Shown: positions 1-8,762 of the stretch, piece by piece
Position numbering within the stretch: position 1 is the first letter of the stretch
Layout: every line of letters starts with the position of its first letter
NCBI GenBank assembly: GCA_958295695.1
Contig: OY282363.1
Location: 1,555,403 to 1,619,402 of the forward strand
Source: an uncultured Alphaproteobacteria bacterium
Lineage (GTDB): Bacteria; Pseudomonadota; Alphaproteobacteria; SP197
Length of the DNA: 64,000 nt
Direction of reading: 5' to 3'
The notes under the pieces: generated by a model
Told to the model about the DNA's origin: nothing
The model's input: only the letters and a program-made list of their open reading frames with translations
The model's database searches: none
Program-made: the position numbers and the translations under genes

Positions 1-975
1 GCTGTCATGGGCCGGCCCAGCCTTGGCGTCGACATCAACCCGATTGCGTGGCTTTACACGGCAGTGAAGCTCAGTCCAGACCCAAAACCGGGTCGTGTTG
101 TGAGGCGCCTAGAGGCCATCGGTCGCGCGGCGAGGACAAATGATCGCCGATCCCGAAGCGGGTTCGAGACAATGGCGTGGTCGCCCGATGTGCGGGCTTT
201 CCTCAAGGCGGCGCGGCGGGAACTCGACTGGCGCTTTTCGGTGACGGATCGTACTCTGATGGCTTTTGTAGTGCATCATATGCAAGACAAACGGGGCCAC
301 GGTCTTTCAAACGCTTTGTGGCCCACGATTGCGTGCTCGCCACACTACGCTGTTCGTTGGTGGGCGGGACATGGCTTGACACACCCGCCGGATGTCGACC
401 CAGTCGCTGTTTTGGGAGACAAAATCCGAAGAAGGTATGCTTATGGGACGCCGTCGCAATCCGACGGGAAAGCCGTGCTGGGCGATGCTGCAAGTGTGCT
501 GCAGAGCCACGTTTCTCTGGTAGCAAAACTTCTAATCACGTCCCCTCCATACAAGGGAGTCACAGATTACTGGAACGACCACTGGATCCGTCTCTGGGCA
601 CTGGGGCAATCCTTAAAGAAAGACTGGAAACGTGCAACGAGATACGAGAATCAGAATGTCTACTGCAATCTTCTGAAGCGAGTTTTCACGCAGTCGAAAC
701 GACATCTCACGGACGATGCCTTTATTCTCGTGCGCAGTGATCGCCGACACCGGACAGCGGAGATCTGCAGAGAAATTCTCCAACAAACATGGCCTAAGAA
801 ATGTCTTTTCATTCGGAAGAGTGATGCTCAATTTGAAGGAGTTTCTATGTACCACGGTCGTGGCGGAAGCAAAGCACAAGAACTTGATTTCCTTCTTGTA
901 TCCGATAATATTCCCATATGGATGAAGACTGCAGGATTCGTGGAATGTTATGATCGGCTATCTTATCTTAAATGA
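1..975 (+). CDS. site-specific DNA methyltransferase (5' end cut by window)
   Basis: Amino-type (N6-adenine or N4-cytosine) DNA methyltransferase. The reading frame is open from base 1 and the first visible residues end in GVDINP, the segment that normally follows the SAM-binding FxGxG motif I, so the true start lies upstream of the window. Motif IV is TSPPYKGVTDYW, about 178 residues after the first Met at base 7. The order motif I then IV with about 150 residues between suggests an alpha- or gamma-class enzyme. The second half is visibly richer in A/T than the neighbouring metabolic genes, which hints at transfer. No restriction partner is visible on this side, so orphan or R-M role is undecided. 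Confidence 0.8.
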   Translation, partial: AVMGRPSLGVDINPIAWLYTAVKLSPDPKPGRVVRRLEAIGRAARTNDRRSRSGFETMAWSPDVRAFLKAARRELDWRFSVTDRTLMAFVVHHMQDKRGHGLSNALWPTIACSPHYAVRWWAGHGLTHPPDVDPVAVLGDKIRRRYAYGTPSQSDGKAVLGDAASVLQSHVSLVAKLLITSPPYKGVTDYWNDHWIRLWALGQSLKKDWKRATRYENQNVYCNLLKRVFTQSKRHLTDDAFILVRSDRRHRTAEICREILQQTWPKKCLFIRKSDAQFEGVSMYHGRGGSKAQELDFLLVSDNIPIWMKTAGFVECYDRLSYLK

Positions 976-1369
976 AAAAACAAGAACAGGTACGATATCG
1001 ATATGAACTGAATAGGATGGATACCGAACCCTCTGCACTTGTCATCGCGATCACTGTAGGTGCGCCTACCGGAAGATGAAACATTTTGGACACGGACCTC
1101 GATGGGGGCGATTTTCACATGATAGTTCTCCCGATTCTAATTGCAGCTGAGGAGCGAGCGGTTGAGAACTCTGTTCCTCTGCAACCGGGTATGGGAAGAA
1201 TAGAAACTCTTTGTCAGTCAGTTGGCACCGTTAGGTGCGTCGTTGCGGGTTCTCCCTCTCCCAGACGGGAGAGGCTTGCCCCGGACCTGATCCGGGGGGC
1301 GGGCGAGAGGCGGTCGGGTGCCGCCTCGTCCCGATGATTCCTGCCGGGACCGGAAAGGGAGCCAGGTCG
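976..1369. other. non-coding gap with tandem hairpins
   Basis: About 390 bases without a convincing gene. The left two thirds are AT-rich and hold no ORF with coding character. The right part carries the hairpin pair listed separately and the GGGAG ribosome-binding sequence of the next gene. Confidence 0.5.
1256..1297. repeat. tandem hairpin (REP-like) element
   Basis: Two perfect stem-loops lie side by side: CTCTCCC/GGGAGAG (1256-1262 with 1267-1273, 4-base loop) and CCCCGGA/TCCGGGG (1279-1285 with 1291-1297, 5-base loop). This arrangement is typical of small intergenic palindromic repeats of GC-rich Proteobacteria. It sits about 70 bases upstream of the next start codon. No T-tract follows, so a classical terminator is not supported. 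Confidence 0.5.
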
Positions 1370-2551
1370 ATGGCCGAGAACGATATCTCCGCGGGCGACG
1401 GCGTCTGGCCGCGCGAGGCCGAGGTCGCGCGCTGGACCGACGCCTACTTCAACCGCACGAAGACGACCGTGGGGACTTTCGGCGACTGCCCGGTCACCTA
1501 TGCGGTGTTCATGCGGCGCCCGGTGGTCTGCGCGCCGCGGCTGATGGTCGAATGGCTCGGCGCGATGGCCGCCGCGCGGGGCGTGAAGATCGAGGTCGAG
1601 CTGCCGTTCAGCGAGGGGCAATGGGTCGGCGCCGGCGAACCGGTCGCCTACATCACGGGCCCCTTCGCGTCGCTGGTCGACCTGGAGACGCTGTTCCTGC
1701 AGAAGCTCGGGCCCGCCTGCGTCGCCGCCCACAACGCCTGCACCATGTGCGTCGATTTGCCCCGGACGGCCTTTCTCGCCATGGACGCGCGGCACTGCGC
1801 GGGGACCGAGATGGCGGAGATGATGGCCTACGCCGCCTCCGTCGGCTCCGACCGGGCCCGGCGCAAGGCCGACGCCCGGGGCTTCATCGGCAACGCGACC
1901 GACGCCACGGCCCACTACTTCGGCAACCCGAAGGGCCTGGGCACCATGCCCCACGCGCTGATCGGCTACGCCGGCGGCACGGTGCGCGCCGCCGAGATGT
2001 TCCGCCAGGCCAACCCCGGCATGCCCATGACCGTGCTGGTCGACTACTTCGGCCGGGAGATCACCGACGCGCTGGCCGTCTGCCGCCGCTTCCCCGACCT
2101 CGCCGCGGCGGGCGACCTGTCGGTCCGGCTCGACACCGGCGGCGGGCGTTTCGTCGAGGGCCTCGATCCGCCCGGCAGCTACGCCGTGCTCGAGCGCAAC
2201 GAGCCCGACGCCATCCGCGGCTACCGTTCCGAGACCGAGCTGCGTTACCTGATCGGCGCCGGCGTTTCGGCGGCCGGCGTCTGGCACATGCGCGAGCAGC
2301 TCGACAACGCCGGCTTCGGCACGGTCAAGATCGTCGCCTCCTCGGGCTTCGGGCCGGCCAAGTGCAAGGTCATGGCCGTCGCCAAGGCGCCCATCGACGT
2401 GATCGGCACCGGCAGCTACCTGCCGGACCTGTGGTCCGAGACCTACGCGACCGCCGATATCGTCGCCTACGACGGCCGCCCGCGCGTCAAGGTCGGCCGG
2501 GAGTTCCTGCTGCGTGGCCAGACGGTCCGGCGGGCCGCCGACACGGCGTGA
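1370..2551 (+). CDS. nicotinate phosphoribosyltransferase-like protein
   Basis: 393-residue member of the nicotinate/quinolinate phosphoribosyltransferase fold. Family-like features are the HALIGYAGG segment, the LVDYFG stretch, the RLDTGGG phosphate-binding strand and the C-terminal IVASSGFGPAK and GTGSYLPD motifs. The likely reaction joins nicotinate to PRPP to give NaMN in NAD salvage. The ATG at 1370 was chosen because GGGAG lies just upstream and because homology-like sequence starts only after it; an in-frame Met at 1235 would run through the palindromic repeat. It stands alone, with a convergent neighbour downstream. Substrate (nicotinate versus a relative) is inferred from family only. 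Confidence 0.75.
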   Translation: MAENDISAGDGVWPREAEVARWTDAYFNRTKTTVGTFGDCPVTYAVFMRRPVVCAPRLMVEWLGAMAAARGVKIEVELPFSEGQWVGAGEPVAYITGPFASLVDLETLFLQKLGPACVAAHNACTMCVDLPRTAFLAMDARHCAGTEMAEMMAYAASVGSDRARRKADARGFIGNATDATAHYFGNPKGLGTMPHALIGYAGGTVRAAEMFRQANPGMPMTVLVDYFGREITDALAVCRRFPDLAAAGDLSVRLDTGGGRFVEGLDPPGSYAVLERNEPDAIRGYRSETELRYLIGAGVSAAGVWHMREQLDNAGFGTVKIVASSGFGPAKCKVMAVAKAPIDVIGTGSYLPDLWSETYATADIVAYDGRPRVKVGREFLLRGQTVRRAADTA

Positions 2552-2612
2552 CCGCATCCGGCCCCGGTTCGGGAACCGGACCGGGGCGATGGAATACGCT
2601 CTTGTTTGAGGA

Positions 2613-2702
2613 TTGTATGCCTAAGTATACAAATACAACATTTAGTGTTTAGAAACTTCACTAAAGACACCAAATATCGTGTTTGCATAGTAAAGTATAC
2701 AA
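2613..2702. promoter_or_regulatory. possible GntR-type operator dyads
   Basis: An inverted repeat TTGTAT-N8-ATACAA occupies 2613-2632 and overlaps GTATAC at 2625-2630; GTATACAA recurs at 2695-2702. A further inverted repeat TTTAGTG/CACTAAA lies between them (2641-2647 with 2659-2665). TTGTATACAA-like palindromes are typical operators of FadR/GntR-family regulators. The location between 3' ends argues against simple promoter control, so it could be a relic or serve an unseen transcript. Confidence 0.25.
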
Positions 2703-2709
2703 TTCCTGT

Positions 2710-2865
2710 CGATACGCCCTCCTTCGTAGGGCGCCTCGGGGGGAGGAGATGTTGGCGGGAACAAAGCAACAAATCCCCTCGTCCCGAAGTGGCGTGAAGC
2801 GCCGTATCGAGAGCCTGCCCCGAGCTTGCCGAAGGGGACCGGTCCCGATCCAATCCGACAGGATG
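2710..2865 (+). repeat. dispersed intergenic repeat, copy A
   Basis: Begins near CGATACGCC (2710-2718), contains GGGAGGAG and ends with a well conserved block around GCCGTATCGAGAG and CGAGCTTGCCGAAG, followed by CCGATCCAATCCGACAGGATG. Related copies lie at 31609-31743 (inverted) and 45805-45962. The terminal CGATACGCC and GCCGTATCG are near inverted copies of each other, as in a small non-autonomous element. It separates the 3' ends of two convergent genes. Confidence 0.7.
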
Positions 2866-2918
2866 CGCCATGGCGCCCGAGGTTCCGGCGTCGCGCCGAC
2901 GCCCGCCGGTCGGGCGTG

Positions 2919-4508
2919 CTACGAGACGGCGAAGCCGGCGTAGCCGTCGTCGGCCACGGCGTCGCATGTGTCGCGGTAGACCTTGAGGCCGTTGACGTAG
3001 GGCATGAAGACCCGCGCCTTGCCGGGGATGTTGGCGCCGACATACCAGGAGTCGGCTTCCGGAAAGAGGGTCGCGTCGGCCGCCTCGTTGACGTGGCGGA
3101 CCCACCCGGCCTGGGCCTCGCCGGTCGCCTCGATCCGCGTCGCGCCCCGGTCGCCCATCCAGGCGATGCAGCGGTCGATCCACTCGACGTGCTGCTCGAT
3201 CGGGCTCACCATGGTGCACAGCACCGAGGGGCTGCCCGGCCCGGTCACGGTGAACAGGTTGGGGAAACCCGCGACGGCGAGGCCCAGGTAGTTCACGGGC
3301 CCGCCGGCCCAGACCTCGCGCAGCGGCGCGCCGTCCGCGCCCCGGATGTCGACGGAGGCCAGCGCGCCGGTCATGGCGTTGAAGCCGGTGGCGTAGACGA
3401 TGGCGTCCACGTCGTAATGGCGGTCGGCGGTCGCCACGCCGGTCTCGTCGATGGCGCGGATCGGCGTCGCGCGCAGATCGACCGGGTGGACGTGGTCCTC
3501 GTTGAAGGTCTCGAAATAGTCCGTGTCGGCGCACAGCCGCTTCGTGCCGAAGGGATGGTCCCTGGCGCAGAGCAGCTCGGCGGCGCGGGGGTCGTTCACG
3601 CGGTCGCGGATGCGGCGGCGGGAGTAGGCCGCCACCCGGTCGTTGGCCTCGCGGCTCGTGAAGAGGTCGGTGTAGGGATACTGGGTGTAGAACCCGCCCT
3701 GCGCCCAGGTCCTGTCGAGCTCCGTCTCGAGCTCCCCGTCGGAGAGGTCCATGATGTCGATGTAGAACTCGGGCGCGACATCGCCGGCGAAGGAATGGCG
3801 CGCCTTCTCGCGGTTCTCCGCCCAAGCCGCCTTGTAGGCGCGCTCGGTTCGCGCGTCCATCGGACGGTTTTGGGCCGGCACGCAGTGGTTGGCCGTGCGC
3901 TGGAAGACGAAGAGCTGGTCGGCCTGTTCGGCGATCCTCGGGATGGACTGGATGCCCGTCGACCCGGTGCCGATCGCGGCGACCCGCTTGCCGGTGAAGT
4001 CGACGCCCCCGTGCGGCCACAGGCCCGTGTGGAAGGAGTCGCCCCGGAAGGCGCCGACGCCGTCGATCGCGGGCCAGTTGGGGATCGAGAGGCAGCCCGT
4101 CGCCATGACGAGGAAGCGCGCGGCGACCCGGTCGTCCCGGTCCGTGCCGACGGTCCACAGGCCGGCCGCCCCGTCGAAGGCGGCGGACGTCACCCGCGTG
4201 TCGAACCGGAAATGCCGGCGCAGGTCGAGCGCGGTGGCGACATGGGCGATGTACTTCAGGATCTCGGGCTGTTCCGAATAGCGCTCGGGCCAGCGCCAGG
4301 CCAGGTCGATCTCCGGCAGGAACGAATAGGAGTAGCTCAGGCTCTCGCTGTCGCAGCGCGCGCCGGGGTAGCGGTTCCAGTACCAGGTTCCGCCCACGTC
4401 CCCGCCGGCCTCGAAGCCTTGCGCCGAGAGCCCCCGTTGGCGCAGCAGGTGCGTCATGTAGAGGCCGGAGAACCCCGCGCCGACGACGACCGCGTCCAGT
4501 TCCGCCAT
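2919..4508 (-). CDS. Baeyer-Villiger flavin monooxygenase
   Basis: 529-residue class B flavoprotein monooxygenase that should insert oxygen next to a ketone carbonyl using FAD, NADPH and O2. It has the N-terminal FAD-binding GAGFSG (residues 10-15), the Baeyer-Villiger fingerprint FRGDSFHTGLWP (154-165) and a second dinucleotide site GTGSTG (180-185). Length fits the cyclohexanone/phenylacetone monooxygenase group. The ATG at 4508 is preceded by GGAGGG; longer in-frame extensions overlap the divergent gene and are unlikely. It is divergent from the choline-sulfatase gene over about 120 bases, so the two may share a control region. Substrate unknown. Confidence 0.9.
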   Translation of the reverse strand: MAELDAVVVGAGFSGLYMTHLLRQRGLSAQGFEAGGDVGGTWYWNRYPGARCDSESLSYSYSFLPEIDLAWRWPERYSEQPEILKYIAHVATALDLRRHFRFDTRVTSAAFDGAAGLWTVGTDRDDRVAARFLVMATGCLSIPNWPAIDGVGAFRGDSFHTGLWPHGGVDFTGKRVAAIGTGSTGIQSIPRIAEQADQLFVFQRTANHCVPAQNRPMDARTERAYKAAWAENREKARHSFAGDVAPEFYIDIMDLSDGELETELDRTWAQGGFYTQYPYTDLFTSREANDRVAAYSRRRIRDRVNDPRAAELLCARDHPFGTKRLCADTDYFETFNEDHVHPVDLRATPIRAIDETGVATADRHYDVDAIVYATGFNAMTGALASVDIRGADGAPLREVWAGGPVNYLGLAVAGFPNLFTVTGPGSPSVLCTMVSPIEQHVEWIDRCIAWMGDRGATRIEATGEAQAGWVRHVNEAADATLFPEADSWYVGANIPGKARVFMPYVNGLKVYRDTCDAVADDGYAGFAVS

Positions 4509-4631
4509 GGCCACTCCCTCCGGCGCGAAACGGCCCATCATACACGCGCGCCCGGACGACGTCCGGGAGACGTCGCCATTGAACGGGCGTTCCATGGACG
4601 GTCCAATTCCGTCCGGACGAGGGAGGACGCC

Positions 4632-6160
4632 ATGGCCCGACCGGTGAACATCCTGTTCCCGATGGCCGACCAGCTCGCGCCGCAGTTCCTGCCCGACTAC
4701 GGCCACAAGGTGGTCAGGACGCCCAGGCTCGACGAGATCGCCTCGGACAGCGCGATCTTCGACGCCCACTACACCAATTCGCCGATGTGCGTGCCCGCCC
4801 GCGCCGGGCTGCTGACCGGCCGCCTGCCGTCCGAGGTGGAATGTTTCGACAGCGGCTGCGACTACCCGTTCTCGACGCCGACCTTCGCGCACTACCTGCG
4901 GGCCAACGGCTACGCGACCGCGCTGGCGGGCAAGGCGCACTACATCGGGGCCGACCAGCTCCACGGCCTGGAGAAGCGGCTCACCATGGATATCTGTCCG
5001 GCCGACAACTGCTGGTTCGGCGTCTGGGACGATCCGGACCGCCAGCTCCCCTGGTTCCACAACCTGAAGAATGTCGTGACCGCCGGGGTCGCGGCTCGGT
5101 CCAGCCAGCAGGACCACGACGACGACACCGCGCACGCCGCCGTGCGCTGGATCTACGACCGCGCGCGGAGTTCCGACGAGCGGCCGCGTTCCTGCTGAAG
5201 GTCTCGTTCACGCATCCGCACGACCCCTATGTCACGCCGCGGGACTACTGGGACCGCTACCGGCACGACGACATCGACATGCCGGCGACGCCCTTCATCC
5301 CGCCCGAGGAGCGCGACGGCCACGGGCGCTGGCTCCACGGCCACTACGACCGGGGCGAGTTCGAGGTGACCGACGAGGACATCCGCAAGTCGCGCCACGG
5401 CTATTACGGCTCGATCGCGCTGGTCGACGATCTCGTCGGCAAGGTGCTGGACGCGCTGGAGGCGGCCCGGCTCGACGACCGTACGATCGTCGTCTTCACC
5501 GCCGACCACGGCGACATGCTGGGCGAGCGGGGCTGCTGGTACAAGATGAGCTTCTACGAGCACGCCTGCCGCGTTCCGCTCATGATCTCGATGCCCGGCG
5601 AGACGGGCTCGCGGCGGGTGAGCCGGCGCACCTCGCTCATGGACCTGATGCCGACGCTTCTCGACATGGCGCTCGACGGCGGAACGGACCATCTGGTCGA
5701 GCGGATCGAGGGACGGAGCCTGATGCCGCTGGTCGCCGGCGACGCCTCGGGCTGGGCCGACGAGACGGCCAGCGAGATCTTCTTCGAGGGCGTCCGGGCG
5801 CCGGGCATGCTGATCCGGCGCGGCGCGAGGAAGTACGTCCATTGGGAAGGCGGTCCCTGCACGCTGTTCGACCTCGCCGACGATCCGCACGAGCGTGTCA
5901 ACCTGGTCGACGACCCCGCCCACGGGGACGAGGTCGCCGCCTTCGAGGCGGAGGTCCGCGCCCGCTGGCCGCTGGAGGCGCTGACCCGGCGCATCCTGCT
6001 CAAGCAGCGGCGCAACGCGCTCGTCTTCAAGGCGCTGATGACGGGCGAGGTGACGCCGCTCGACTTTCAGCCGCTCGACGACGCCTCGAAGCGCTACTAT
6101 CGCGGCTACGGCGACTGGCACGCGGCCGAAGGACGCGACTTCCTGCGCTTCGACCGGTGA
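4632..6160 (+). pseudogene. betC: choline-sulfatase with internal frameshift
   Basis: Would hydrolyse choline-O-sulfate to choline and sulfate in the cytoplasm. The N-terminal part has NILFPMADQL, the sulfatase signature C-V-P-A-R (Cys53-Arg57, the formylglycine site) and GKAHYIGADQLHG, all typical of BetC. That frame stops at 5198. The rest continues in another frame from about 5183 with VSFTHPHDPY, the metal-binding ADHGDML and a BetC-like C-terminus ending at 6160. One missing base near 5180-5186, in a GCGGCCGCG run, would restore a full-length protein of about 509 residues. Either a recent mutation or a sequencing/assembly error explains it. Start ATG 4632 has GGGAGG upstream. Confidence 0.8.
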
Positions 6161-6357
6161 CCGACGGCGAAACCGCCTCGGTCGCGATCTGGCGGACGCC
6201 GGGCGCAAGGATTACCGCGGGATAGTCGCGCCGGAACCGCGGACGGCGGAAGAACCTTGAGGCGGTTTCCCGGCCGACATTCGCATTCACTTCCCGATGG
6301 GCATCCGCGCGGCGGCGGTGTTAGGATGGAGACGCGACCGATGGAGGAGGATCGGCC

Positions 6358-7512
6358 ATGAACGTCGATGTCGTGCGCAACGTTCTTTCCGACGAGGTCC
6401 TGTCGCGCTTCGATCCCGAGACCGACGAGGCCACGGGCCTGCCCAACGCGTGCTACACCAGCCCCGAATGGCTCAGGGCCGAGAACGAGCGCCTGTTCGC
6501 GCGCACCTGGATGCTGGCGGGCTTCTGCCGGGACGCGCCCGGCAAGGGCGACGTGTGCCCCGTCGAGATGGCCGGCATGCCGCTCCTGATCCTGCGCGAC
6601 AACGAGGGCGAGATCCGGGTCTTCCACAACGTCTGCCGCCATCGCGGCGCGGTCATCGCCGCCGGGAAGTGCTCCGGCCGGAAGGTCCTGACCTGCCCCT
6701 ACCACGCCTGGACCTACGGCCTCGACGGTTCGTTGCGCTCGCGCCCCCACTTCTTCGGCGGCGACCGGCACGACACCGACCCCGGTCCCGGCGCGCCCGG
6801 TCTGGTCCCGGTGCGCCACGCGGTCTGGCACGACCTGATCTTCGTCAACATCTCCGGCGACGAGACGCCGTTCGAGGAGCATTGGGAGCCGTTCGCCCGG
6901 CGCACGCGGCAGTACGACTTCTCGGCCCTGCGCCATGCGAAAACCCTCGAGTTCGACGTGAAGGGCAACTGGAAGCTCATCTACGAGAACTTCTACGACG
7001 CCTATCACGTGCCCGCCGTGCATCCGCGCCTCAACGAGATGACCCCACTGGCCGAGCGGGTCGGCGCGCGGACCGAGGGACCGTGGTTTCACAACACCAG
7101 CCGGATGATCCAGCCCCAGGAGGGCAGGGGCGTCGGCATGCCGTTCTATCCCGGCCTCGACGAACGCGGCCGGACCACCGAATGGTACTTCCACCTTTTC
7201 CCCACCGCGGGGATCCAGCTCTGGCCCGACCAGCTCGCGGTCTTCCAGCTCCACGCCATCGAACCCGGACGCACCATCGAGCGCATCCACCTCTACTTCA
7301 TCGGCGAAGGGGCGACCGAGCCGCAGTACGCGCGCAACCGGCGGAACGTCTACGACATGTGGCGGGATCTCAACACCGAGGATTTCGAGATCGTCGAGAA
7401 CATGCAGGCCGCCCGCTCGTCGCCCGGCTTCGACGGCGGCGTCCTCTCCCCCTACTGGGACCCGGCCACCCGGCACTTCGCGAAGCTGGTGGCGACGCAC
7501 ATGACGGTCTAG
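6358..7512 (+). CDS. Rieske oxygenase, quaternary-amine demethylase type
   Basis: 384-residue alpha subunit of an aromatic-ring-hydroxylating-type oxygenase. The Rieske [2Fe-2S] ligands are C93-R-H95 and C113-P-Y-H116. The mononuclear iron site is visible as N211-x2-D214-x2-H217-x4-H222. Length and the CPYHAWTY and ENFYDAYHVPAVHP segments resemble glycine betaine (GbcA) and carnitine (CntA) monooxygenases, which demethylate or cleave quaternary amines and release an aldehyde. The reductase partner is not adjacent. Start ATG 6358 has AGGAGG at good spacing. Next to betC and with downstream dimethylglycine and sarcosine enzymes in this window, a glycine betaine role is plausible but inferred. 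Confidence 0.8.
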   Translation: MNVDVVRNVLSDEVLSRFDPETDEATGLPNACYTSPEWLRAENERLFARTWMLAGFCRDAPGKGDVCPVEMAGMPLLILRDNEGEIRVFHNVCRHRGAVIAAGKCSGRKVLTCPYHAWTYGLDGSLRSRPHFFGGDRHDTDPGPGAPGLVPVRHAVWHDLIFVNISGDETPFEEHWEPFARRTRQYDFSALRHAKTLEFDVKGNWKLIYENFYDAYHVPAVHPRLNEMTPLAERVGARTEGPWFHNTSRMIQPQEGRGVGMPFYPGLDERGRTTEWYFHLFPTAGIQLWPDQLAVFQLHAIEPGRTIERIHLYFIGEGATEPQYARNRRNVYDMWRDLNTEDFEIVENMQAARSSPGFDGGVLSPYWDPATRHFAKLVATHMTV

Positions 7513-7705
7513 CCGGGCTCGGGACCTTCACGACCGGAAGGTGACGGTCGCGGCGATGCGGACGGCGCCGGGGTGGCGTGCGCCCATCGGTCGTATCGCG
7601 TGGCGATGCGGCGGAAGCCCTCGATCCCCGCGACCGTGCGCTACCCCCCCAGGAAAGGCGAGGAGCGGCGCGAGGCGGCGAGCGCCGTTCCCGAGTCGGA
7701 TTTGT

Positions 7706-8095
7706 TTAGTTCTCCAAAAACTTCACCACTTGGTCCATGATAGCCTCCATATCTCTAAGGTCGCATTCCCAAACCACAAAAGGTGACCAACCGCTTTCTT
7801 TCAAAATATTTACGTTTTTCACATCTCTTTTCATGTTTCTTTCTATTTTTCTTTTCCAATACTCTGTATTCGACTTCGGTATCCTGTTCCCCCGCTTGCA
7901 GGCATGTCCATGCCAGAAACAGCCGTGAACGAAGACGATCTTGCGCCGGGACGGAAAGACGATGTCCGGAGCGCCCGGAAGGTCGCGTCGGTTCACGCGG
8001 AATCTGAATCCGAGTCGGTGCAGACGCGATCTGAGCAACCTTTCGGGACCGGTGTCGGTCGATTTGACCCGCCGCATGATTTCGGCGCGATTCAT
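7706..8095 (-). CDS. vsr: very short patch repair endonuclease
   Basis: 129-residue Vsr-family nuclease that nicks 5' of T in T:G mismatches created by deamination of 5-methylcytosine. Visible family marks are the catalytic-site GAPDIVFP (Asp44) and the zinc-site segment HGCFWHGHAC (residues 57-66), followed by NTEYWKRKI. The start ATG overlaps the stop of the upstream nuclease gene as ATGA, so a much longer in-frame extension is rejected. Its presence with a C5-cytosine methylase is the classical arrangement. Base composition is clearly lower in GC than surrounding metabolic genes, consistent with acquisition as an R-M island. Confidence 0.92.
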   Translation of the reverse strand: MNRAEIMRRVKSTDTGPERLLRSRLHRLGFRFRVNRRDLPGAPDIVFPSRRKIVFVHGCFWHGHACKRGNRIPKSNTEYWKRKIERNMKRDVKNVNILKESGWSPFVVWECDLRDMEAIMDQVVKFLEN

Positions 8096-8760
8096 GGTTC
8101 TTGGGTGAAATCTCCGCTTCGCCTCTCCGCCAACCACAGCAGGCGCTTGGACTGCGTGACGAGGGCATCCCGAAGACCGGGGCTGACCCGCCTCTCGTTT
8201 ATCGCTTGGGCGAGCTTCGAGATCGTCAAGGCGCGGCGGGCGATCCTGACGTCCGGATGATCCCGGATGGCGGCGAGATCGCGAGAGACGACGGTCGAGC
8301 GATAAGATCGCGGGACATTTACTTCGACGGAAGTATCGTTGGGCTCTTTCTCGTTCAACACCGCGCCGAATTGAGAACCCTCGATCGCGTTCTGGAACAC
8401 CGTGCATTCCAATGCGTCGAGAACTTCCTTGGCGCGTCTGCACTCACCAGGCAATTTATCCTTCGCGGAAACATTCTGGAAACGCGGCAACGGCCATACT
8501 TCTATGTCTTTGACTTCATATGGGTCCAGAACGGACATGGCGACGGCATCGGTTCTCTGGTTTGTAAGGTGTTTTCGGATTCGCGTACCGATCTTCTCGT
8601 TTGTCTGGCCGACATAGATCGGCTCCCCGTCGTAATCGTAAAACGCATAGACGCCGAACTTGTGCGATCCGATTTTTCTGCCCTGAAACTCGGTGTCCAG
8701 AAATTCTTTCAGCCCGTCGCGGAGGCTCTTCGTGTCGAAGGAGAGTCCCGCTCTGACCAT
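8092..8760 (-). CDS. GIY-YIG restriction endonuclease
   Basis: 222-residue protein with a GIY-YIG nuclease core: GVYAF (Gly36-Val37-Tyr38) and IYVGQT (Tyr49-Val50-Gly51) spaced as in the superfamily, followed by an Arg/His-rich helix (TRIRKHL). Eco29kI-type type II restriction enzymes use this fold. It starts two bases after the methylase stop and its own stop overlaps the vsr start, so the three genes form a tight operon. The cognate restriction enzyme role is inferred from this position. Recognition site cannot be read from sequence. Confidence 0.8.
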   Translation of the reverse strand: MVRAGLSFDTKSLRDGLKEFLDTEFQGRKIGSHKFGVYAFYDYDGEPIYVGQTNEKIGTRIRKHLTNQRTDAVAMSVLDPYEVKDIEVWPLPRFQNVSAKDKLPGECRRAKEVLDALECTVFQNAIEGSQFGAVLNEKEPNDTSVEVNVPRSYRSTVVSRDLAAIRDHPDVRIARRALTISKLAQAINERRVSPGLRDALVTQSKRLLWLAERRSGDFTQEP

Positions 8761-8762
8761 CG

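Larger units (their letters stand above)
2552..2918. other. convergent intergenic region with AT-rich dyads and dispersed repeat
   Basis: About 370 bases between two convergent genes. The first 150 bases are strikingly AT-rich and contain TTGTAT/ATACAA dyads; the rest is copy A of a dispersed repeat. No coding sequence is convincing here. Confidence 0.6.

Noticed and set aside
1214-2557. Long antisense ORFs opposite real genes (for example opposite the phosphoribosyltransferase, sulfatase and GcvT-domain genes)
   Set aside because: They are shadows produced by GC-rich codon use: Arg/Gly/Ala-rich, no family motifs, no ribosome-binding sites.
7513-7705. Fourth copy of the dispersed repeat in the convergent gap before vsr
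   Set aside because: The GCCGTATCGAGAG and CGAGCTTGCCGAAG blocks are absent; only general GC richness is shared.
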